DNA of 64,000 nt. Origin: Crocinitomicaceae bacterium. Its GTDB lineage: Bacteria > Bacteroidota > Bacteroidia > Flavobacteriales_D > Crocinitomicaceae. The notes under the pieces are model-generated. The model saw only the letters and a program-made list of their open reading frames with translations, made no database searches and was not told where the DNA came from. Numbering within the stretch: the first letter of the stretch is position 1; each line of letters begins with the position of its first letter. Below are positions 19,420 through 26,449 of this stretch, piece by piece. Both the position numbers and the translations under genes were made by a program. Where the stretch lies: assembly GCA_022447665.1 (NCBI GenBank), contig JAKVAQ010000022.1, forward strand, positions 1 through 64,000, written 5' to 3'.

Positions 19420-20460
19420 CTACCTCCCCGTCACCTGAATCTTAAGTTGAAAAGTACCTGTGGTTAATCCATCTGCACCAGCAATACCAATCACTACACG
19501 ATATGGATTTTGAATGGCATTAAGCTTTACAGAACGGGTATGATCTTGCGTTTTTCCTTTCTTCGGATAATCCCATTTATGGTCGGCCTCACAACTTACG
19601 CAGCTCGAAACGTCTGGCGGATAAACATCTTTAGTGGTTCCATCCTGGTAAGCATATAAGCTCATGTTTGCTTTTTTATCATCAGGTATAAGCGTGATTA
19701 ACATATCCGAATAAGGCGGTAATTCGGTAACAAAGAAAATATGATTTCCTGAAAATTTTGAGTTTTGAGTACCAGGGAAACATGCCATTGAGCTTCTTGC
19801 CGCCCAAGTCATATCATAGATTTTACAACCTTCAGCTAAATCGCCAGTGTACGTAATTACTTTACCTTTTTCAGAAGCTGCTGAGTAAATTTTCAATGGC
19901 TCCTGTTTATCGCTATTATCAACACGCGATACCAAATCAATTTCAATGGTAAAATCACCTTTTACCAAATCAGCTGGGCCACTTACCCCAATGAAAATAT
20001 TGTATCCATTATTAATAGAGTTAAACTCAATACTTCTAGTGTGGTCTTGTGTTTTTCCTTTTTTTGGATAGTCCCATTTATGATCAGCCTCGCACGAAAC
20101 ACAAGAGGATAAATCTGGAACGACAGAAAAGTTGGTAGTGCCCACTTGGTAGCCATATAGTGAAAAGTTAGCTTTTTTATCTTTCGGAATTAAACGAACA
20201 GTTACCTCCGAATAAGCAGGAATTTCGAACATATATAATACATGATTCCCTCTAAACTTTGTGTTCTGTGTGCCCGGAAAGCAGGCTATTGAACTTCGTG
20301 AAGCCCATGTTAAATCATCAATTTTAGCACCATCTTCCATTTTACCATCAACACTAGTGACGGCATTTGGCGTTGCGTCAATTTTTGTTACGTTATCAGG
20401 GAGTTGAGCAAAAGCTGCATTAAATACGAGTAAGAAGCTAAGAATCAAAGTTGTTTTCAT
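19420..20460 (-). CDS. Secreted protein of two tandem Cys-motif domains
   Basis: 346 residues from the ATG at 20460, which starts the signal peptide (about 1-18, AAFAQ); the longer ORF begins with an unlikely basic extension. The mature part is a duplication: about 40-179 and 206-346 align along their whole length. Each unit has 'CFPGTQN.KF.GNH', then a 'DKKAN.SLY.YQ.GTT' strand, then 'SSCVSCEADHKWDYPKKGK' (118-136 and 285-303) and 'TQDHTRS'. Three cysteines per unit plus the His/Asp-rich loop suggest disulfides or metal binding. The overall build resembles PPC-type (bacterial pre-peptidase C-terminal) beta-sandwiches, but I do not recognise the family. Confidence 0.65.
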   Translation of the reverse strand: MKTTLILSFLLVFNAAFAQLPDNVTKIDATPNAVTSVDGKMEDGAKIDDLTWASRSSIACFPGTQNTKFRGNHVLYMFEIPAYSEVTVRLIPKDKKANFSLYGYQVGTTNFSVVPDLSSCVSCEADHKWDYPKKGKTQDHTRSIEFNSINNGYNIFIGVSGPADLVKGDFTIEIDLVSRVDNSDKQEPLKIYSAASEKGKVITYTGDLAEGCKIYDMTWAARSSMACFPGTQNSKFSGNHIFFVTELPPYSDMLITLIPDDKKANMSLYAYQDGTTKDVYPPDVSSCVSCEADHKWDYPKKGKTQDHTRSVKLNAIQNPYRVVIGIAGADGLTTGTFQLKIQVTGR

Positions 20461-20548
20461 ACCAGAAGTTTTGTTGATTCCTAAATTTAATGAACGGAGA
20501 AGACTTCGGGTAATAAAAGCCATATTTTTTTAATTCTCAGAGAATCAA

Positions 20549-21673
20549 TTAATGGCGTTTCAATTTTAATAGAGGTGCTTCGATAAATCGATAGCTTAAC
20601 CCAGCCAATATTATCGTTCCACTAACTCCCAGTATGAAGTAGGTAAACACATGCATATTAATGAACCAGCCTTGAGCCTCGAAAAGTATATTCAACAGAA
20701 AGAACACAACTAAATGGTACATGTATAAGCCATAGGAGATTTTACCTAGATAATTGAATGGTTTGATTTTCCCCAGCTTAATCAATGAATGGTCACCGCG
20801 AATTTGATCAAGAATAATAAATCCAAAAAACAGACTTAAGACAAACCGTTCAAAAACAACGAGTTCCCCTTTAAAAATAATGTTCTTTCCTAAACAAAAC
20901 CCGAACCCTAGAATGTAAATTAGAATTACGCCGAGTTTAGGAATCGTCTTAATTTTCTCAAGCCATTTTTTTCCTTCAAATAATGACCAGCCAATAAAAG
21001 CTCCCGTTAAAATATCTTGAAATACTGAAATAGTATGATAGTAAATCACCTTTTCATCTTCCCAAAATGCGTATCGAAAAGCAAATGCTCCCAGGTACAT
21101 CACCAAAATTAAGTAGGGTAAATACTTCTTGCCGATATTAAAAATCAATAGGAAAATTACTCCCCAAAACAAATAGAACTGTTCTTCAACCGCAACACTC
21201 CAAGGACTGGTAAGAAAATTAGCAGGGTCATTTCCTCCTAGGCTAATTTCATTGAAATTTGTTAAAAAAAGAGAATAGTAGACGATGTTGTGTGAAGAGG
21301 AAAATCCTTCAAGAATCAAAGGGAAAAGAATAAAACCTATAAATCCGATGATGAAGTACAATGGCCATATTCGTAGAATCCTTCGTTGAAAAAAACGTAA
21401 AACATTAAACTTTCCTTTTTGGTGTTGCTCGTTAAGAATTAAATTGGTGATTAAAAAGCCACTCAGTACAAAAAAGAAGTTAACACCAAGTCTTCCTTTA
21501 TCGGTAAGTCCTAAATATTTCTGAAAGAGAGCGTTTTGTGAAATCCCTTGAAAATAACCATTTACCTCCCTGAAATAGTGGAATACCAGTACAGAAAATG
21601 CTGCTAGAAAACGAAGCGCATCTAAATTTTCAAAATAAACTCTTTTCAATTTTGTCTTCGATGCTTCGCTCAA
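20549..21673 (-). CDS. Acyltransferase 3 family membrane protein (OafA/YrhL-like)
   Basis: 374 residues with about ten membrane helices. N-terminal 'LDALRFLAAFSVLVFHYF' carries the conserved R21 and H32, followed by 'FFVLSGFLI' (about 67-75) and 'SPWSVAVEEQFYLFW'. These are hallmarks of acyltransferase-3 enzymes, which O-acetylate or otherwise acylate sugars of LPS, capsule or peptidoglycan across the inner membrane. No C-terminal SGNH domain is fused. The acceptor is unknown. Confidence 0.9.
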   Translation of the reverse strand: MSEASKTKLKRVYFENLDALRFLAAFSVLVFHYFREVNGYFQGISQNALFQKYLGLTDKGRLGVNFFFVLSGFLITNLILNEQHQKGKFNVLRFFQRRILRIWPLYFIIGFIGFILFPLILEGFSSSHNIVYYSLFLTNFNEISLGGNDPANFLTSPWSVAVEEQFYLFWGVIFLLIFNIGKKYLPYLILVMYLGAFAFRYAFWEDEKVIYYHTISVFQDILTGAFIGWSLFEGKKWLEKIKTIPKLGVILIYILGFGFCLGKNIIFKGELVVFERFVLSLFFGFIILDQIRGDHSLIKLGKIKPFNYLGKISYGLYMYHLVVFFLLNILFEAQGWFINMHVFTYFILGVSGTIILAGLSYRFIEAPLLKLKRH

Positions 21674-21687
21674 ATCTTTACTTTCCT

Positions 21688-21695
21688 TAATTTTG
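21688..21695 (+). promoter_or_regulatory. -7 box (TAATTTTG) for the L-2-hydroxyglutarate oxidase gene
   Basis: TAATTTTG fits TAnnTTTG, 18 nt before the TTG start at 21714. No TTG at -33 distance. Its position supports that start codon. Confidence 0.4.
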
Positions 21696-21713
21696 TAATC
21701 AAATTTAAAGAAA

Positions 21714-22955
21714 TTGGAAGATTCAACTCTTTTTGACGTAGCAATTATTGGAGGTGGTATTGTAGGAACAGCTACCCTTTATAAACTTCAAAAGCGTAAT
21801 CCAGAATTACGTATCGTTTTAATTGAAAAAGAAAAGAGCTTAGCGGCTCACCAAACAGGGCACAACTCTGGTGTAATTCACTCAGGTTTGTATTATACTC
21901 CTGGCTCACTTAAAGCGCGTAACTGTGTTAAGGGAAGAAAGGAGCTAGTAGCCTTTGCCCAGGAGCATGGTGTAGATCATGATGTTTGTGGTAAAGTGGT
22001 GGTGGCTACAGATGAAAAGGAATTACCATACCTAGATAAGATTTTCAATATTGGTTTAGAGAACGGTATTGAAGGAATCAAAAAAATCAATAGTGAAGAA
22101 ATCAAAGAACACGAACCTTTTGTAGAAGGTATTGCTGGAATTTGGGTGCCTGTTACTGGGATTATTGATTTTGTTGGAGCTACGAATAAAATGGCTGAGC
22201 TTGCTGTTCAACAACAACCAGAAAGTAAAGTTGAATTAGGGCAGAAAGTAATAGCCGTTAACAATAAAGAAGATCACCATGAGGTGGTGACGGAAGGAAA
22301 AGTCTTCAAAACGCGTAAATTGATTTTCTGTGGTGGCTTACACGCAGATCGTTTAGCACGCATGGATGATGTGAAATTGAAAGAAAAAGTAGTTGGGTTT
22401 AGAGGTGATTATTACGAGCTAACAGAGAAAGCAAAGCATAAAGTAAAGAACTTAATCTATCCTGTTCCTAATCCTGATTTCCCCTTCTTAGGAGTGCACT
22501 TTACGCGTATGACCAATGGAGAAACAGAGTGTGGACCAAATGCCGTATTTACATTTAAGCGGGAAGGATACTCCAAAACAGCATTCTCTTTAAAAGATAC
22601 TTGGAGTGCTTTAACGTATGGAGGAACTTGGAAGCTCTTCTTTGGAAATATTAAATTCGGAATTAACGAGTATCGTAGAGCATTTTCGAAGCGTTTGTTC
22701 TTAAAGACTTTACAACGTATGATTCCTTCTTTAGAGATGGATGATTTAAAACCAGGCCGTTCGGGTGTTCGTGCTCTTTTGTTACGTCCTGATGGAGATA
22801 CACGTGATGATTTTAGAATTGAGCATTTGAATGATAGTATTCATGTTTTAAACGCTCCTTCTCCTGCCGCAACAGCTTCTTTGGCCATTGGTGAACAAAT
22901 TGCTGAAATGGCAGAAGAGAAGTTTGGTTTAAAGATGGATAGAGTAGAGGCTTAA
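21714..22955 (+). CDS. lhgO: L-2-hydroxyglutarate oxidase
   Basis: FAD-dependent DAO-family enzyme that oxidises L-2-hydroxyglutarate to 2-oxoglutarate, usually feeding electrons to the membrane quinone pool. 413 residues. Dinucleotide motif GGGIVG at 13-18, then 'HQTGHNSGVIHSGLYY' (46-61), the LhgO/YgaF-type flavin segment, and a C-terminal 'GRSGVRALLLRPDGDTRDDF' region. The start is a TTG; no ATG lies between the -7 box and the FAD motif. Its stop shares a TTAA with the convergent SRPBCC gene. Confidence 0.9.
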   Translation: MEDSTLFDVAIIGGGIVGTATLYKLQKRNPELRIVLIEKEKSLAAHQTGHNSGVIHSGLYYTPGSLKARNCVKGRKELVAFAQEHGVDHDVCGKVVVATDEKELPYLDKIFNIGLENGIEGIKKINSEEIKEHEPFVEGIAGIWVPVTGIIDFVGATNKMAELAVQQQPESKVELGQKVIAVNNKEDHHEVVTEGKVFKTRKLIFCGGLHADRLARMDDVKLKEKVVGFRGDYYELTEKAKHKVKNLIYPVPNPDFPFLGVHFTRMTNGETECGPNAVFTFKREGYSKTAFSLKDTWSALTYGGTWKLFFGNIKFGINEYRRAFSKRLFLKTLQRMIPSLEMDDLKPGRSGVRALLLRPDGDTRDDFRIEHLNDSIHVLNAPSPAATASLAIGEQIAEMAEEKFGLKMDRVEA

Positions 22956-23374
22956 GATTTCTCGCTCAATTCTTTCAAGGCCTTATTCATATCGTTAAAG
23001 CCTTTTATAGTGTCTTCCTTTACTTTTTTAAGAATTGGCCCAGACAAGATTCCTGAAAATTTTTCGGAGTGAATTAGTGTGGTAGTCCCATCATTATTAG
23101 AGATGAACTCAAATTGATGTTGTCCGTCAAAAATTCCTGGGATGAATAGATTTCCTTTCCAAACGAATTTTTTGTTTTGAGCATATTCTAAAACGCGTGA
23201 CTTGAACTTCATTCCATTCAATACAACCTTGATTTTATTTCCAACCGCTACATCACCTGTTAGGGATTTTATAAACGGGTTCCAAGAAGAATAATTCTTG
23301 AAGTCTGAGAAGATTTTCCAGATTTTCTCTGGTGTCGCGTTGATTTTGATTTCTGTTTTAATTGACTTTTCCAT
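22952..23374 (-). CDS. SRPBCC domain-containing protein
   Basis: 140 residues forming one START-like helix-grip domain: 'IKINATPEKIWKIFSDFKNYSSWNPFIKSLTGD', then strands with 'WKGNLFIPGIFDGQHQFEF' and a long C-terminal helix. Such proteins bind small hydrophobic ligands; the ligand is unknown. It lies 62 bp after the Crp-like gene on the same strand and may be under its control; that is inference. The upstream region has GAACTTTG, one base from a -7 box. Confidence 0.85.
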   Translation of the reverse strand: MEKSIKTEIKINATPEKIWKIFSDFKNYSSWNPFIKSLTGDVAVGNKIKVVLNGMKFKSRVLEYAQNKKFVWKGNLFIPGIFDGQHQFEFISNNDGTTTLIHSEKFSGILSGPILKKVKEDTIKGFNDMNKALKELSEKS

Positions 23375-23436
23375 TTGTTTTATTGTTAATTTAAAACAAA
23401 GTTCAGGAGAAAGCCATCTCGTCCTCTTGACTTAAA

Positions 23437-24006
23437 TCAAGAAGTTTTATTTTTTCGAATTCGGCTTAAGGTTTCTGGAGACATGCCCATCATGGAAGCC
23501 AAGTATTGAAGAGGAACTTGATTAAATATCTCTTTGTTTTGTTCAAAAAGTGCATCGTATTTTTCCTCAGCACTCATTGACAACTGCTGATAAACTCTAT
23601 CTTCTAAAATCATGAAACATTTGGCCAAAAAGAGCTTCTCTAGCTTATTCCATTCGGGAACATGTTTACCAATATTATTATAGTCCTCTTTACTTATGGC
23701 ATATGTGGTGGCATCGGATAAAGCCTGTATATTCCACCTCGCTGGCTGATCAAAAACAAGACTGGCTAAATCAGTTAACATATATCCTGGACCGGAAATC
23801 CACTGAGTTATATCTTTTGTCCCAGATTCTCGCGATACCCTAAAATATCCAGAACTAACAAAGCTGAGTTTATTGCAATAATGATCTTTTTTGCAGAAAA
23901 AATCTCCTTTTTGATAATTGATTGGAGTAAAGGCATTCACTACTTTGGTCAATTCATCTTTTGGAATTCCAAAATAGGAGGTAATGTATGTTTCTAATTC
24001 TTGCAC
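23437..24006 (-). CDS. Crp/Fnr family transcriptional regulator
   Basis: 189 residues: N-terminal cyclic-nucleotide-binding-like beta roll (about 15-115; 'YQKGDFFCKKDHYCNKLSFVSSGYFRV') and C-terminal helix-turn-helix (about 160-186; 'VPLQYLASMMGMSPETLSRIRK'). This is the Bacteroidota cNMP-type group, whose members often lack the conserved cAMP-binding Arg/Ser. No Fnr-type cysteine cluster is visible. The start is a GTG that overlaps the upstream gene's TAG (TAGTG), indicating translational coupling to the outer-membrane barrel gene. Confidence 0.88.
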   Translation of the reverse strand: MQELETYITSYFGIPKDELTKVVNAFTPINYQKGDFFCKKDHYCNKLSFVSSGYFRVSRESGTKDITQWISGPGYMLTDLASLVFDQPARWNIQALSDATTYAISKEDYNNIGKHVPEWNKLEKLFLAKCFMILEDRVYQQLSMSAEEKYDALFEQNKEIFNQVPLQYLASMMGMSPETLSRIRKNKTS

Positions 24007-24494
24007 TAAAGCGTTTTGAAATTATAGGATAAACCAATGCCCAAATAAAAACTTAAACGTTTTCCACCGTATCTATCCCAACCGTAAGAATATCCTAAAT
24101 CTGAATTCAATACGAGTTGATCGCCTAAAGTGAATGTTCGCCCATAGCCTCCACGCCATAAGTATCCGCTAAAGAATAATGTACCTACCTTTAAATGTGC
24201 ACCTACAGTCTGGAAAATGTAATTTCTATTAAAGTTATATGTTCCCCTTAACTTCAAAGGGAGTCCGAGTGCTCCAGGAAAAACATTGATTCCTGTTCCG
24301 AGGCCAAAGGTGAATTTAGGATGTAGGCTAAAATTTATTTCTTGTTCTAAAAATACAAAGGGACGTTCTTTTGCATAAGATCCGAGGTGATAAAAGCTGA
24401 CATCAACTAGGGTTCTTCCGCTAATACTCTTCTCGTTTTGAGCTTTTGCGCTGATTCCAAAGAATAAAGTCAATATTAAAACAATCTTATTCAT
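24006..24494 (-). CDS. Small outer-membrane beta-barrel protein
   Basis: 162 residues with a signal peptide (about 1-18, SAKAQ) and alternating-hydrophobicity strands to the end ('FTFGLGTGINVF', 'YIFQTVGAHLKVGTLFFSGYLWRGGYG', 'LSFYLGIGLSYNF'). The last strand ends with aromatic residues as expected of a BAM substrate. No family assigned. It overlaps the upstream beta-helix gene by ATGAATAA and the downstream Crp gene by one base, so the three are likely translated together. Confidence 0.65.
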   Translation of the reverse strand: MNKIVLILTLFFGISAKAQNEKSISGRTLVDVSFYHLGSYAKERPFVFLEQEINFSLHPKFTFGLGTGINVFPGALGLPLKLRGTYNFNRNYIFQTVGAHLKVGTLFFSGYLWRGGYGRTFTLGDQLVLNSDLGYSYGWDRYGGKRLSFYLGIGLSYNFKTL

Positions 24495-25375
24495 CAGCTC
24501 CTGCGTTTAAAGTTCCACTATCTCTTAAATCTCCATCAAAGTCAGTTGAGGGGTAAACTGTAAGTCCAGCGCAATAGCCCATCGCTGTTGAACCAGAAGT
24601 CAAATGAAGATCACCATTCGTTGCATCAACGAAATTAGAGCTGGATGACTCAAATAAATTAGAGTACACACTATCCAATTCATAAAATTCACGGATGTAA
24701 TTCTCTTCCTCGTTTACAGCATAGTTCCCATATATCTCAACTCTTGTAGTAGGTTCGAATAGTTCAGAAACGTATATAGAATAGTTTTCTCTACTCACAA
24801 TTGTATTGAACCGAATTATAACAACATCATTATGATAGTCCTCATTTCCAAGACTGGCCATTGCAATACCATAGGAATTATAAGCCAGGAAATTATTTTC
24901 AATGATTAAGCTATCATTTCCTGGATGATTTGAGTAATACATTATGCCGTTTTTAGGAACGCCAATGATTTTATTTCCTCCTACATATCCTGAACTACGC
25001 ACACTAATACCATTTCCAAAAGGCTGATCAGCTCCTATAAATGTATTTCCTTCAATATGTACATTCTTGCCTTTCCAATAAATTCCATGATGGGGTTGTC
25101 CCATTGCAGCGCCGGTTTGTGAGGTCGCCATATTTTCAAAAGTGCAATTAATTATGGTACCATTTGGAGCTCTTTCATGACTATCAACTCCGTTGAAACC
25201 TATGTCTTTGAAAGAACAGTTTTCAATCCAAACGTGGTCTGCCTCACCATTAAATCCAACTTTAATTCCGTCTAGTTTACTATTAGTGAATGTGCAGTTT
25301 CGAACTGTGACATAATCAGCGTTAGAAATCAATAAGGAGCAATGAGATAATGAATATCCAAGTTAGCTTTTGCAT
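24487..25375 (-). pseudogene. Broken secreted right-handed beta-helix protein gene
   Basis: The 281-residue frame from a TTG at 25332 encodes beta-helix rungs ('ADYVTVRNCTFTNSKLDGIKV', 'VHIEGNTFIG', 'SLIIENNFLAYN') and a C-terminal 'DFDGDLRDSGTLNAGADE' typical of such proteins. It has neither a signal peptide nor an N-terminal cap. Just upstream, an ATG at 25375 in a different frame starts a perfect signal peptide, MQKLTWIFIISLLLIDF, which runs into a stop after 17 codons. The simplest reading is an out-of-frame deletion that removed the N-terminal cap and joined signal peptide to mid-helix. A sequencing indel alone would not restore the missing cap. Confidence 0.6.
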
Positions 25376-25391
25376 GGATTAAAAGTAAAAG

Positions 25392-26399
25392 CTATTGAAC
25401 AATCAGATTGGTATTCTTAACATTTCCGGATTGATCTTCGAAGTTGATGACATACATTCCGGCTTCCAAATTTGAAATATCAATGAACTCATTTTCCACA
25501 CTTAGGATAGAGCTTTGTACGAGGCTTCCTACTGAAGAGTATATCTTGATTTCTGAATTGATCTTTGCATTTTTAATAATGAAGCTCTCATTAGTAGGGT
25601 TCGGATAAATGGTTACAGGTTCGCTTTCTTCTTCCATCCCTAAATCATCGGGTAAAAGATAAGTAATTCCTGCTTCCAGGAATGCCACTGTATTTGCTTG
25701 ATTATCGATTAAAGCGGGGTCAAATAAGGTGGTCATCACATTATTTAAATCCTCTGTATAATGAAACATCGTAATTTCATTAGCTAGTGCATAAGCGTCA
25801 GGTCCCATTTCGTAAAAGTTAATACCTCCGGTTCTGGGTGTAACCCCATCTACCCACCAATGTGTAGCGAAAGACCATAAAATCGAGTCTTTGAATGTAG
25901 TTGAAGGCGTGCCTGCAGAAAGATCCACTTGAGAAACTCCAAGACTTCCGTCATCGCCATAGCTTTGAATATTATATGATTCAATTCCCATGTGGTCGTA
26001 AGCGAAGTCTCCTGAAGTCAGCATATCTGGCGGCGTATTAAATACCTCAAATAGCATATCAGATCCAATGATCCAAATCGGTTTTTCTTCTATGATATAA
26101 TCAATTATTTCACCGTTACCCGAAGCCGTAGCATCACCATTCCATAGCTGTAAACCTGAACCATCTGTTGAACAATACCAGATTACCAGATCGTAATTTA
26201 AAAGTTCGTCAGAGGTAGGCGAGGTGCCTCCTACATCAGAAATATTGTAATAATCATATCCAGAATAGATTGAAGCGTTTAAGGCGTTCTTAATAGAATC
26301 GGAATTCTGTGTAATGTAATCGTTGTCGTCAACAAGAAGGATTTCTTGAGACCATGCAATTTGCGTAAATAGAATGCTTAGAAGTAGAAGTCTGTTCAT
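25392..26399 (-). CDS. T9SS cargo protein with type A C-terminal sorting domain
   Basis: 335 residues: signal peptide (about 1-17, AWSQ), a body of about 240 residues starting 'EILLVDDNDY' that looks like an alpha/beta 'GATase-like' fold ('DLVIWYCSTDG', 'KPIWIIGSDMLFEV'), and a type A sorting domain from about residue 262 ('VTIYPNPTNESFIIKN...' to 'NTNLIVQ'). The sorting domain directs export through the type IX system and attachment to or release from the cell surface. The activity of the body is unknown. It heads the minus-strand run that includes the broken beta-helix gene, the barrel and the Crp gene. Confidence 0.8.
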   Translation of the reverse strand: MNRLLLLSILFTQIAWSQEILLVDDNDYITQNSDSIKNALNASIYSGYDYYNISDVGGTSPTSDELLNYDLVIWYCSTDGSGLQLWNGDATASGNGEIIDYIIEEKPIWIIGSDMLFEVFNTPPDMLTSGDFAYDHMGIESYNIQSYGDDGSLGVSQVDLSAGTPSTTFKDSILWSFATHWWVDGVTPRTGGINFYEMGPDAYALANEITMFHYTEDLNNVMTTLFDPALIDNQANTVAFLEAGITYLLPDDLGMEEESEPVTIYPNPTNESFIIKNAKINSEIKIYSSVGSLVQSSILSVENEFIDISNLEAGMYVINFEDQSGNVKNTNLIVQ

Positions 26400-26402
26400 A
26401 GG

Positions 26403-26436
26403 AATTTAATATCGTCGCTTTTAAAGATATTAAATT
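26403..26436. promoter_or_regulatory. Perfect 11-bp inverted repeat
   Basis: AATTTAATATC (26403-26413) is matched exactly by GATATTAAATT (26426-26436) with a 12-nt spacer. It fills the 50-bp gap between the TonB-dependent receptor stop and the start of the T9SS cargo gene on the minus strand. The right arm overlaps TATCTTTA, a near match to the -7 box. It could be an operator or an AT-rich transcript hairpin; no U-run follows. Confidence 0.5.
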
Positions 26437-26449
26437 GCCACTTCATTTC

